NCBI GenBank assembly: GCA_034432375.1
Contig: DAOUCA010000107.1
Coordinates: 109,566-173,565 of the forward strand
Length of the DNA stretch: 64,000 nucleotides
DNA from: JAHBVH01 sp034432375
Lineage (GTDB): Bacteria > Chloroflexota > Anaerolineae > Caldilineales > Caldilineaceae
Direction: 5' to 3'
Shown here: in pieces, positions 1 to 8,177 of the stretch
How the letters are laid out: every line of letters starts with the position of its first letter
Position numbering within the stretch: the stretch's first letter is position 1
The notes under the pieces: generated by a model
Databases searched by the model: none
Seen by the model: only the letters and a program-made list of their open reading frames with translations
What the model was told of the DNA's origin: nothing
Position numbers and translations under genes: made by a program

Positions 1-2
1 GG

Positions 3-2102
3 TTAGTTGAACCCTTGGCTAGTACGCGGCAAACACCTCTCTCCCACTCGTTCTGTCAACATGTGGTAACAACCGATGCGCCATTGTGCATTGCCAACGC
101 CCTAGAAGTGCCATTGGTTGCTGAGAATGGCGCGGTAACCGATTTGGGGGTTATTGCCTATTTGGGTTTACCTTTACATACGCCCAATGGGGCAACAATA
201 GGCTCCTTTTGTGTAATCGACCATGTGCCGCGCGATTGGCAGAAGGATGAGATCAAAACATTGCGGGAATTGACGGCGATTACCGAGAATGAAGTGGCCC
301 TGCGCTTTCATCTACAGCGCCGTACCGAGGCAGAAGCTGAAATTCGGCAGAGTGAACGTCAATTCCGGAGCACCTTTGAAAATGCCGCGGTTGGTATCGC
401 GCATGTTGGCTTAGAGGGTCGATGGCTCCAGGTGAATCAACGACTTTGTGCGATTGTGGGCTATAGTTCAGAGGAGTTGCGCGCACGGACCTTTCAAGAT
501 GTCACATACCCCGACGATTTGAATGCTGACCTTCTGCAGATTGAGCGATTATTGCGCGGAGACATCCAACGCTATCAGTTGGAGAAGCGCTATCTAACCA
601 AAGATGGGCACACGGTTTGGGTCAATTTGACCGTGACATTGCAACGGGATGAGAGGGGTGAACCCGCCTATTTTATCTCCATCGTTGAAGATGTATCGGG
701 GCGTAAAGCTGCCGAAGCTCGGTTGCAACTGCTGGCCGAAGGCAGCACCATGTTGGTTTCATCGTTAGATTATGCCCACACGGTGCAACAACTGGCCGAA
801 CTGATTACGGTCTGGTTTGCTGATTGGTGTGCCGTTGATCTGGTTACACCGGAAGAGACGTTGGAGACGATCGCTGTGGCGCACCAGAAGCGTGATGTTT
901 TTGATCTGCTGCGTCAAGTGCGGCCACAGCGCGTGGCGGATCTGCGGAGTCATCGCGGCCGTGGTAAAGTTTTGCTCACGGGGCAGAGTGAATTTTATCC
1001 GCATCTAAGTGACCAACTTCTTAGTGAAGTGGCACACAGTGAGGCGCATCTACAGAATTTACGTGCAATCAATCCAGCCTCGGTGATAATTGTGCCACTA
1101 CGTATTCGTGAGACAACGGTTGGAACCGTTATCTTGACGCGCACGGAAGCCAATCGGCCCTTCGATGAGGAAGAGCTGCACTTCGCTGAAGATCTAGCTG
1201 GACGGATTGCACAGACGATTGATAATGTGCAACTCTATCGCAATGCACGGATGGCGGAGGCAGATCTGCGTACGCTCAATGAGACGCTGGAACAGCAGGT
1301 GAGCGAGCGCACCAAAGAGTTGTCGCGTCGCAACCAAGAGTTGGATCGCTTCGCCTATATTGCTTCTCACGATCTGAAAGCACCCTTGCGTGCGATTGAC
1401 AACCTCGCCACCTGGATCACGGAAGATGCGGTAGCGGTGTTGCCGAGCGCATCACAGATTCATCTGGCAAAGTTACGTGATCGTGTTATGCGCATGGAAA
1501 AGCTACTAAACGATCTCCTCGCCTATTCCAGAGCTGATCGTCATCGTGGCGTACCGGAGGTAGTCGATATCAATATCCTTGTTCGCGAGATTGTGGCACT
1601 GATTGCTCCGGCAACATTTGTTATCGATGTCCCCGCTCCTTTGCCAACGCTGATTACATTGCGCGTGCCGTTAGAGACCGTTTTGCGCAATCTTTTGGGA
1701 AACGCCATCAAACATCATGATCGGCCAAATGGACGAGTCATTATTCGAGGGCGCGATCTGTATGACAATGATGACAATGAGAAACAGCGCCAGGAAGAGC
1801 AGGATCTGCCTGCCCCAGATCTGGTGAGCCCGGTCACAGCAAGGGGGGGCCATTTTGTTGAATTTTGTGTTGAGGATGATGGCCCTGGAATTGACCCCAT
1901 GTATCACGAGCGTATCTTTGAAATCTTCGAGACATTACAGCCGCGCGACCGCGTCGAGGGCAGTGGCATTGGACTTTCGATTGTCAAAAAAATTGTGGAG
2001 AGCCATGGTGGGACCATTGCTGTGACATCATCAGTTGGTGCTGGTGCTACCTTCTCGTTTATGTGGCCAAAAGAGCCGGTGCATCGTTCATATAGATCCT
2101 AA
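3..2102 (+). CDS. Multi-sensor histidine kinase (GAF-PAS-GAF-HisKA-HATPase), 5' truncated by the window edge
   Basis: The frame is open to the first base, and the chain begins inside a GAF domain (SFCQHVV then DLGVIAYLGLPL and GSFCVID), so the true start lies outside the window. Counting from the TTG at position 15, a partial GAF covers about residues 1-95, a PAS/PAC pair 110-232, a second GAF about 235-405, a short coiled coil 412-445, HisKA with SHDLKAP (His452), and an HATPase with N-box Asn563, DDGPGID (621-627) and GSGIGLSI (649-656). All catalytic boxes are intact. An acidic 30-residue insert (about 580-612) lies between the N and G1 boxes. There is no membrane segment, so it should be a cytosolic sensor. 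The HisKA region resembles kinases paired with Rcp1-type receivers, and such a receiver follows 131 bases downstream. The ligand cannot be deduced. Confidence 0.9.
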   Translation, partial: LVEPLASTRQTPLSHSFCQHVVTTDAPLCIANALEVPLVAENGAVTDLGVIAYLGLPLHTPNGATIGSFCVIDHVPRDWQKDEIKTLRELTAITENEVALRFHLQRRTEAEAEIRQSERQFRSTFENAAVGIAHVGLEGRWLQVNQRLCAIVGYSSEELRARTFQDVTYPDDLNADLLQIERLLRGDIQRYQLEKRYLTKDGHTVWVNLTVTLQRDERGEPAYFISIVEDVSGRKAAEARLQLLAEGSTMLVSSLDYAHTVQQLAELITVWFADWCAVDLVTPEETLETIAVAHQKRDVFDLLRQVRPQRVADLRSHRGRGKVLLTGQSEFYPHLSDQLLSEVAHSEAHLQNLRAINPASVIIVPLRIRETTVGTVILTRTEANRPFDEEELHFAEDLAGRIAQTIDNVQLYRNARMAEADLRTLNETLEQQVSERTKELSRRNQELDRFAYIASHDLKAPLRAIDNLATWITEDAVAVLPSASQIHLAKLRDRVMRMEKLLNDLLAYSRADRHRGVPEVVDINILVREIVALIAPATFVIDVPAPLPTLITLRVPLETVLRNLLGNAIKHHDRPNGRVIIRGRDLYDNDDNEKQRQEEQDLPAPDLVSPVTARGGHFVEFCVEDDGPGIDPMYHERIFEIFETLQPRDRVEGSGIGLSIVKKIVESHGGTIAVTSSVGAGATFSFMWPKEPVHRSYRS

Positions 2103-2233
2103 TGTAATCTGGATTTACTTCTATAGGATTTACGCAACGCTCGGCTCTGGTTCGCCTAATCCACATGAATCTGTGTCTATTTGCGTCCTAAAAGTGCATG
2201 CACAACTGAGAGTAAAATTAGAAAGGGGAAACA

Positions 2234-2686
2234 ATGGAGGGGCAGATAGCGCAAGCGCGACCGGTTCACATTTTGTTGATTGAAGATGATGAGATTGACG
2301 CTGAGGCAATCCTGCGTGCTTTCCGCAAGCAGAAGATCGGCAACCCTATCACAGTCGTTTCTGATGGCATAGAAGCGTTAGAGCTCTTGCGTGGTGCTCA
2401 TGGCCATGCTAAACTAACTTATCCGTATCTGATTTTATTGGATATCAATCTGCCGCGTATGACTGGCATCGAATTTCTTCAGATCATACGCAAAGATCCG
2501 CAGTTGGAGCGGAGCATTGTCTTCGTGCTGACGACATCGGAGCGGGACGAAGACAAAATGGCCGCCTACGATGAGCAGATCGCTGGCTATCTGGTTAAAT
2601 CGCGTGCCGGCGTTGATTTTACAAGTGTGGTAACTATGTTGAATTCATATTGGCGAATCGTTGAATTCCCACCGAATGCTAGTTAG
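2234..2686 (+). CDS. Single-domain response regulator, Rcp1/CheY-like
   Basis: This 150-residue protein is a lone receiver domain. The acidic pocket is Glu17-Asp18-Asp19, the phospho-acceptor is Asp70 in LILLDINLP, the switch threonine lies in LTTS (about 100-101), and the conserved lysine is Lys122 in YLVKS. The C-terminal WRIVEFP tail is typical of Rcp1-like receivers that partner phytochrome-type or multi-sensor kinases. There is no output domain, so it probably works by protein contact or as a phosphorelay carrier. A purine-rich GAAAGGGG ribosome site precedes the ATG. It most likely takes phosphate from the kinase just upstream; that pairing is inferred from adjacency. Confidence 0.92.
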   Translation: MEGQIAQARPVHILLIEDDEIDAEAILRAFRKQKIGNPITVVSDGIEALELLRGAHGHAKLTYPYLILLDINLPRMTGIEFLQIIRKDPQLERSIVFVLTTSERDEDKMAAYDEQIAGYLVKSRAGVDFTSVVTMLNSYWRIVEFPPNAS

Positions 2687-2694
2687 GTTTCCTT

Positions 2695-2776
2695 GCGAAA
2701 GGCAAAAAGGATCTCGCAAAGCGCAAAGGGTTTCTCCTCTATTTCTTTGCGTTCTTCTTGGTTTTGCGAGAAAAAC
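2695..2776. repeat. Degenerate copy of the CGCAAAGG palindromic repeat
   Basis: The stretch after the receiver gene holds TCGCAAAGCGCAAAGG on the left and TTTGCG / TTTTGCGAGA on the right, giving two imperfect complementary arms. The best-preserved member of this family is at 46319-46385, and a half copy lies at 40183-40208. It may also serve as a transcript end for the upstream gene. Confidence 0.5.
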
Positions 2777-2880
2777 AGAGTTTCGCAATACACTTTGCTC
2801 TGGCGAACCAGCTTGGCACAGAAAATTTTAGGATAGACACGTAAACGAAACGTGCACTTTAGAAATCTCAGAGAGACCTT

Positions 2881-3993
2881 GTGCCCAAGAACGTAACCAA
2901 TCTTTTACTTATTGAAGATGATGACGTCGATCGCGAAGCGATCCGGCGTTTATTGCAGCATCGTTATACAATCGTTGAAGCACCCACTGCACAAGTGGCC
3001 CTCACATTGATAGAGACCATGCGTCCCCATTGCGTCTTGCTGGATTATCGCCTGCCGGATATTGATGGCCTGCAATTGATCCCAAAATTTACAGCAGCCT
3101 ATATTCCTGTGATCGTGACGACTGGAGAAGAGAGCCCCGAAGTCATTGTTGATGCCATGCGTTTGGGGGCACAGGACTATCTCGTAAAAAGCGCCCTTTC
3201 AAAGGTGGCGCTGGAACATGCAATCAGCAATGCGATTGAAAAGATTGGTCTGCAACACAATGTAATGTTGCAACAGCAGCAGTTGCAGGAGCAAGCCACC
3301 GAACTGCGTCGACGCAACGTACAAGTGCGCCGACTCGCTTCGGCTTTAACTCTGGCTGAGCAGCGAGAACGCCGGCGCATATCGCAAATTTTACACGATC
3401 ATGTGCAGCAGATGCTCTTTGGCATTCAAATGCGCACACATATGATCGACCTCGATGTCACACCAGAAGTTCATGCGGTTATCCAAGAACATCTGGCGTC
3501 GATCACACAATTGACCGATGATGCCATCAAAGCGACCCGTACGCTTACTGTGGAGTTGAGCCCACCCGTGCTACAGAGTAAAGGCTTGGTGGAAGCGTGT
3601 CGCTGGCTCGCTGAACAGATGGCAAAGTTGCATAATATTGATGTGCAACTCGATATTCAGACGGATTATCAATTTGCCAGCGAAGAGTTAAGTATTTTAA
3701 TTTTCCAATTCGCACGCGAATTGCTCTTTAATGTGGTCAAACATGCCAATGTTACAGAAGCAAAGCTCTCTATTCGAGAAGAAGGCGATCGACTTCTTGT
3801 CTCAATTCAAGATCGCGGTTGTGGATTTGAGACTGGAGAAGTGCTGCAGCGACCGCGTGGCTATGGTATCCATAGCATCCATGAACGCCTTGAGCTATTT
3901 GGCGGGCGCCTTGAAGTTGAATCTGCCCCCAATAATGGTACCTGTGCCACTATCAACGTTCCTAAAACGTTAGCCTTCTCGGAAGCCGAATGA
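2881..3993 (+). CDS. Receiver-histidine kinase hybrid (REC-HisKA_3-HATPase)
   Basis: The protein starts with an intact receiver (acidic pocket at residues 12-14, phospho-acceptor Asp55 in VLLDYRLP, lysine Lys103 in YLVKS). A coiled coil of about 40 residues follows, then a HisKA_3 dimerisation region with ERRRISQILHDHVQQ (His172) and a C-terminal HATPase with NVVKHA, DRGCGF and GYGIHSIHERL. This is the NarX/DesK kinase type with an N-terminal receiver in place of a sensor, so it would be driven by another kinase's phosphate. The chosen start is GTG. The stop overlaps the next gene by four bases (ATGA), which indicates translational coupling with a lone receiver that is its likely target. Confidence 0.9.
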   Translation: MPKNVTNLLLIEDDDVDREAIRRLLQHRYTIVEAPTAQVALTLIETMRPHCVLLDYRLPDIDGLQLIPKFTAAYIPVIVTTGEESPEVIVDAMRLGAQDYLVKSALSKVALEHAISNAIEKIGLQHNVMLQQQQLQEQATELRRRNVQVRRLASALTLAEQRERRRISQILHDHVQQMLFGIQMRTHMIDLDVTPEVHAVIQEHLASITQLTDDAIKATRTLTVELSPPVLQSKGLVEACRWLAEQMAKLHNIDVQLDIQTDYQFASEELSILIFQFARELLFNVVKHANVTEAKLSIREEGDRLLVSIQDRGCGFETGEVLQRPRGYGIHSIHERLELFGGRLEVESAPNNGTCATINVPKTLAFSEAE

Positions 3994-4388
3994 TGAAGCG
4001 CATCTATATTATTGATGACCATGCGATTATGCGCCAAAGTTACAGGTTATTATTGCGTCGTCATGGTGCGTTGGAGATCTGTGGCGAAGCTGCTTCCGCG
4101 GAAGCGGCGCTCATAGATATCGAAAACGCTCATCCTGATTTGGTGCTGATCGATATGTCTCTGCCCGTGATGGATGGGCTGGAACTCTTGCAGATCCTGG
4201 GCAAGCGGCTGCCGCACCTGCATGTTTTAATGGTTTCCGGCCACAACGATAGCCACTTTATTGATGGCATTCTCGCCCAAGGGGCACATGGGTATCTCTC
4301 TAAAGATATGGCTCCAAAGCAGCTCCTAGACGCAATTGAGCAGATTTTTGCGGGGCATCTCTATCGAAGCGATACAATTGCGTCGTAA
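3990..4388 (+). CDS. NarL-like receiver-only response regulator
   Basis: This 132-residue protein has Asp9-Asp10, phospho-acceptor Asp55 in LVLIDMSLP, a serine in LMVSGH and Lys105 in YLSKD, so the receiver is complete. The sequence resembles NarL/FixJ receivers but stops just after the receiver fold, with no LuxR-type helix-turn-helix. It is translationally coupled to the hybrid kinase upstream by an ATGA overlap. A second ATG three bases in is an equally possible start. It is either a phosphate shuttle or a regulator that acts by protein contact. Confidence 0.88.
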   Translation: MMKRIYIIDDHAIMRQSYRLLLRRHGALEICGEAASAEAALIDIENAHPDLVLIDMSLPVMDGLELLQILGKRLPHLHVLMVSGHNDSHFIDGILAQGAHGYLSKDMAPKQLLDAIEQIFAGHLYRSDTIAS

Positions 4389-4470
4389 ATTGTCTGTAGC
4401 TTGTACCATGAAGCCATATCTGGATAGATAGTTACGAAGGCTTCCCTTTGCTATCGTTCAGGCATTAATA

Positions 4471-4545
4471 ATAGGATTTATGCAGTTCGCCGGTTGAGTA
4501 GCAGGCTTTTTGCGTATCGAAACCAGCGAACTGTGTAAATCCTAA
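4471..4545 (+). repeat. 75-bp palindromic repeat, copy 1
   Basis: The element opens with ATAGGATTTATGCAGTTCGC, has GGTTGAGTAG and GCGTATCGAAACCAG inside, and closes with GCGAACTGTGTAAATCCTA, which is the near-complement of the opening. Closely similar elements of 75-76 bp lie at 26943-27017, 30011-30085 and 30759-30834, with weaker ones at 8006-8074, 57719-57774 and 59442-59523. All are intergenic. Confidence 0.85.
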
Positions 4546-4573
4546 ATAAGTAAGTGTCCAAAAATAATTCAAC

Positions 4574-5650
4574 ATGGTTAACCCGATTGCTATATTGGTA
4601 GTGGATGAAGATGAGCAGCGCTTTGCCCGTACTGCAACCCTTCTTCACCGCTGCTATACCCCTTCACTGCTTTTGCAACGAGCTCGTGATCAGCACGAAC
4701 TTTTGCAGGTAACAGCCACCCAAAAACACGATGTCTATCTGTTTTTTTGTGGTGAGGTGCAATGGGAACATTCTCTATTGGCAGTGCAAAGCCTTGTACA
4801 AAGATGTCAGGGCGCAATTATTCTAATCCGCACAGTGCAGGATATTCAGCCTGGGCCAGAGGCGGCATTGACTGCTCGCGCCTTTGCGGCTGGTGTTACA
4901 GAAAAACTTTTTCTTAACGATCTAACACCAAGCTTATTGAAACATACAGTCCAAAACGCAGTCACCCGAACGCTTATGCAAAAACAAATGCGCGAATCAC
5001 AAATCTGCTTGATGGATAGCCATGAACACGAGCAAGCACTGTTGTCGCGCCGGCTGCATGAAGGCCCTTTACAAGATTTGATCGGAATGCGCTTTTATTT
5101 GGGCATTGCCAGTGATGTCGTTGAGAGCATTGAAGCAAAAGAACAACTGGCCTTTGTGCAGCAGAATTTGCAAGGAGTGATCGATGGGCTGCGTTCGCTT
5201 TGCGTGGACTTGCGACCACCAGCTTTAGGACCTTTTGGGCTAGAAAAAGCAATACGTGCGGAGGTTGGACGTTTTCGCAATAGATATCCCGAGTTAGAAG
5301 TTGTTGCAGAGCTAGATAGTGACGAACTTTTGCTCTCCACCCGGATTCGACTCGTGCTCTATCGAATTTTTCAACAGGCCTTACAAAACATTGTACAACA
5401 TGCCGATGCAAAGCTCATTACGATATATCTTACCCTGAGCGAGTCGACGGTCGATCTCAAAATTCAGGATGATGGGCACGGCTTTCCACTGCCGGATAAT
5501 TGGATTGTTTTTGCCAACGAAGGGCGCTGTGGATTGTTAGAAGCGCATGAGCGTGTGCTCAATGTTAATGGTCAATTTCAAGTAAAATCGGTGTCGGCTC
5601 CTCATCCGACACCTGGAACAACAATATCTGTTACCATTCCTATAGAATAG
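4574..5650 (+). CDS. Pseudo-receiver histidine kinase (HisKA_3-HATPase)
   Basis: The first 130 residues follow the receiver fold (ILVVDEDEQ at the start, a helix-strand pattern after), but the position of the phospho-acceptor aspartate is occupied by phenylalanine (DVYLFFCGE, Phe58), so it cannot be phosphorylated in the usual way. A HisKA_3 motif RRLHEGPLQDL (His162), the conserved LRPPALGPFGLEKAI stretch and an HATPase with NIVQHA, QDDGHGF and CGLLEAHERV follow, so the kinase half looks active. There is no membrane segment. It stands 51 bases upstream of a complete NarL-type regulator that is its likely partner. The receiver may sense by binding rather than by phosphorylation; that is inference. 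Confidence 0.85.
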   Translation: MVNPIAILVVDEDEQRFARTATLLHRCYTPSLLLQRARDQHELLQVTATQKHDVYLFFCGEVQWEHSLLAVQSLVQRCQGAIILIRTVQDIQPGPEAALTARAFAAGVTEKLFLNDLTPSLLKHTVQNAVTRTLMQKQMRESQICLMDSHEHEQALLSRRLHEGPLQDLIGMRFYLGIASDVVESIEAKEQLAFVQQNLQGVIDGLRSLCVDLRPPALGPFGLEKAIRAEVGRFRNRYPELEVVAELDSDELLLSTRIRLVLYRIFQQALQNIVQHADAKLITIYLTLSESTVDLKIQDDGHGFPLPDNWIVFANEGRCGLLEAHERVLNVNGQFQVKSVSAPHPTPGTTISVTIPIE

Positions 5651-5701
5651 CGCACGCTTCTTTTGGCGCTGTGAAATCAGACAAGCCAACCAGGAACCTT
5701 C

Positions 5702-6340
5702 ATGAATCAGATTCGCGTAGTTATGATCGATGATCATCCCATCGTCCGCTCTGGTATTCGTATGTTGCTTGAGCGTGCTGGCGATATTGTGGTGGTTGGC
5801 GAGGCCGATCGGGGCGACGAGGCTGTGAAGATGGTGCAAGATTTACAGCCGCACGTCCTTTTATTGGATATGGAAATGCCGGGTAAAGATGGCCTAACCG
5901 TTGCGCGCGAAGTGAAAGAAGCAGCACTCGATGTGCGAGTGCTAGCGCTTAGTGCCCATGATGACGAAGAGTATATCATGAATCTGCTTCAGATCGGCGC
6001 TGCCGGTTACCTGACCAAAGAAGAAGCACTTGATACCATTGTCGATGCGGTGCGTGGCGTTGCTAGGGGAGAAGAAGGATGGTTAAGCCGTCGTGCCGCG
6101 GCACGAATTACGACAGCGACTCGCAAACAGCCCCAAAATAAATTGATTGATTTGACCGAGCGCGAAGAAGAGGTCGTCGCGCTATTGGCCGATGGCCATA
6201 CCAACAATGAGATCGCCGATCAACTCAATGTTACGGAGCGCACCGTCCGCTTTCATTTGCGCAATATTTATGACAAACTCGATGTTAACTCCCGTGCCGC
6301 CGCCATCAGTTGGGCGCTCAAACGCCAGGTAAATCAGTAG
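5702..6340 (+). CDS. NarL/FixJ-family response regulator (REC-LuxR HTH)
   Basis: This 212-residue protein has an intact receiver (Asp10-Asp11, phospho-acceptor Asp56 in LLLDMEMPG, lysine in YLTKEE) and a C-terminal LuxR-type DNA-binding domain with LTEREEEVVALLADG and NNEIADQLNVTERTVRFHL. Length and architecture are normal for the family. It follows the pseudo-receiver kinase by 51 bases on the same strand, so a two-component pair is likely. Target promoters cannot be read from the window. Confidence 0.93.
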   Translation: MNQIRVVMIDDHPIVRSGIRMLLERAGDIVVVGEADRGDEAVKMVQDLQPHVLLLDMEMPGKDGLTVAREVKEAALDVRVLALSAHDDEEYIMNLLQIGAAGYLTKEEALDTIVDAVRGVARGEEGWLSRRAAARITTATRKQPQNKLIDLTEREEEVVALLADGHTNNEIADQLNVTERTVRFHLRNIYDKLDVNSRAAAISWALKRQVNQ

Positions 6341-6698
6341 TTCTTCGTTTTACTTTCCAGCTTCTCTCTGCACTTTCCCTCTCTACGCTCCACTATTCAA
6401 AAGAATTATCGAAGGCTCAGCGCCTGCAAAGCTGATAGACCAAAAATCGGATAAACCGGCACTGGTCCGCTGGCGCTACTGCGCGCCACCCGATTCCTGT
6501 GCTATCGCCACGAGAAGGCGATCTCCTCCACTGTGCGATATATTTTTACTGTCGCCTGTCGAATCTGACAGGCTACAGCTGTCTGTTCTGGTAGAACAAA
6601 GACTGACGTAAAAGGGATATGCATTGGCAATTGTTTCATGTAAACTTTGTCTAACATTTGCAGAAAAACCCTATAACCACACTACTGGAGCCGAACCA
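6341..6698. other. Intergenic stretch with a small hairpin
   Basis: No coding frame is convincing here. A 7-bp stem (GCCTGTC / GACAGGC, 6554-6573) is present, but it lacks a T-run. The TTG-initiated extension of the next gene (from 6624) runs through part of this stretch and is not favoured. Confidence 0.5.
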
Positions 6699-7385
6699 AT
6701 GAGCAGCACACGTCTATTTATTGTCCACGAAAATCAAGCCTTTGCCACTCAGCTAATGGCTTATCTTTCCAAAGACAAAGAGACCCGAATTTTGGATGCA
6801 CTTTCCACGGTAAACGAAGCACTGGCCTTTATTGGTACCGATAACTGTGATGTCATTCTAATTTCGGCAACGCTCCCACAGAACGGCGCGTTTAAATTAG
6901 TCAAGATGCTACGTCAACGGGGCACCGCTGCCAAGATGATTGTGACTGGTTTAGAAAACAAGGCCCAGCAGATCGTGCGTTATATCACTGCCGGCGCATC
7001 GGGATACACATTGCAAGGCGATAGTCTCGACCTATGGTTGCGTCAACTTGAAGCTGTTCGTGCCGGTAGGACTCTCCTCTCGCCAGCGATTGTTGCTCGC
7101 TTGATGGCACAACTTTCTACCCTTAGCCGCCTCACTGCTCGCTTTGAACCGCAAGCCGCCCGTTATGGTGATTTAACCGAACGTGAGATCGAAATTTTTC
7201 AGCGTTTGGCCGTAGGGCAGAGCAACCTACAGATTGCCACAGAGCTGATTATTGGGGTCGGTACGGTAAAAAACCACGTTCACAATATTCTGAAAAAGCT
7301 CAATCTGCGCAATCGCAAAGAAGCGAGCACCTATATAAATTTTGTCGACAACACGACACCAAATAAATCCCTTCAATTTGTATAG
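6699..7385 (+). CDS. LuxR-type regulator with an inactive (phospho-acceptor-less) receiver
   Basis: The C-terminus is a clear LuxR HTH (LTEREIEIFQRLAVGQSN, IATELIIGVGTVKNHVHNIL). The N-terminal 120 residues have receiver-like spacing, but every phosphorylation residue is changed. The acidic pair reads HEN, the acceptor aspartate is serine (CDVILISATLP), and the conserved lysine is glutamine (GYTLQGDS). It is therefore an atypical regulator that must be controlled another way, for instance by ligand or partner binding. I chose the ATG at 6699 because GGAG lies nine bases before it. A TTG at 6624 would add 25 residues with no receiver similarity. Confidence 0.85.
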   Translation: MSSTRLFIVHENQAFATQLMAYLSKDKETRILDALSTVNEALAFIGTDNCDVILISATLPQNGAFKLVKMLRQRGTAAKMIVTGLENKAQQIVRYITAGASGYTLQGDSLDLWLRQLEAVRAGRTLLSPAIVARLMAQLSTLSRLTARFEPQAARYGDLTEREIEIFQRLAVGQSNLQIATELIIGVGTVKNHVHNILKKLNLRNRKEASTYINFVDNTTPNKSLQFV

Positions 7386-7520
7386 TCTGTGCTGTGCACT
7401 TAAGTAAAAAATACGATTTACATGTCCGGCTTCTCTCAGAAGCAGGGCTTTTGAGAGGCAGAGAGAAGTATAGGATCTTATAATTAGCCCCTATACCTCA
7501 AGCCTCAGTGTACAAGCTCT

Positions 7521-7964
7521 TTACCAACCTTCGCGCCAATCGCGCAACATGCGCTCAGTCTCTTCGGCGTGGCCGGTTTCATCAGTGACCATATCTTCCA
7601 ATTGATTCGCCAACCCGATGTCGCCATAGCTCTTTGCTTCTTCCGCACGCTGGGTGTAATCGGCGACCGCACGGCGTTCGGCTTTTAATACAGCTTTCAA
7701 CATATCATGATTATTGGAAGCTTTTGTTACCTCGCGCGCGTTGGTTGTTGGCTCACCCCCTAGCGCCACAATTTTGTTGGCCAAAAATTCGGCGTGCCCT
7801 TGTTCGTCGGGTACTTCTTTCAGGAAAAAACCCGCCAACTGTGGCCGATAAGGTCCAGTGGCCTTCGAGGCATAGGTAATATACTGCACCATCGCCGATA
7901 ATTCGCCGGAGAGATCCTCGTTTAGATGATCAATAAGTTGTTCTTTTGAAATTGTGTTAGCCAC
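7521..7964 (-). CDS. Ferritin-like di-iron protein (bacterioferritin/Dps-like)
   Basis: This 147-residue, mostly helical protein carries the ferritin di-iron ligands: Glu21 (ELSAMVQY), Glu54-x-x-His57 (EQGH), Glu96 (KAERRAV) and Glu129-x-x-His132 (ETGH). No haem-binding methionine is evident at the usual bacterioferritin site. It probably oxidises and stores iron or protects against peroxide. The GTG start is preceded by AAGGAG at good spacing. It is transcribed alone, divergent from the signalling block, with a palindromic repeat upstream. Confidence 0.88.
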   Translation of the reverse strand: MANTISKEQLIDHLNEDLSGELSAMVQYITYASKATGPYRPQLAGFFLKEVPDEQGHAEFLANKIVALGGEPTTNAREVTKASNNHDMLKAVLKAERRAVADYTQRAEEAKSYGDIGLANQLEDMVTDETGHAEETERMLRDWREGW

Positions 7965-8005
7965 GAAATTACTCCTTTTTGTGTGATATGGTTAACCTAT
8001 CGAGA

Positions 8006-8074
8006 AGTCGCGTAGTTCGCTGGTTGAGTAGGCAGCATTTTGCCGTATCGAAACCAAGAAGGCGCAACTCCTAC
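8006..8074 (+). repeat. 75-bp palindromic repeat, diverged copy
   Basis: The core GTTCGCTGGTTGAGTAG and CCGTATCGAAACCA match the family. The outer arms are partly eroded (CGCGTAG on the left, GCGCAACTCCTA on the right). It lies upstream of the ferritin-like gene. Confidence 0.6.
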
Positions 8075-8177
8075 AAGGGTAGCCCTCTATGAATTTGGCT
8101 ATAATTAACAATAGCGGACTCTCTCCGATCAATCGATATATATCGAAACAACTACTAGACATAGCGCAAGTTACACT

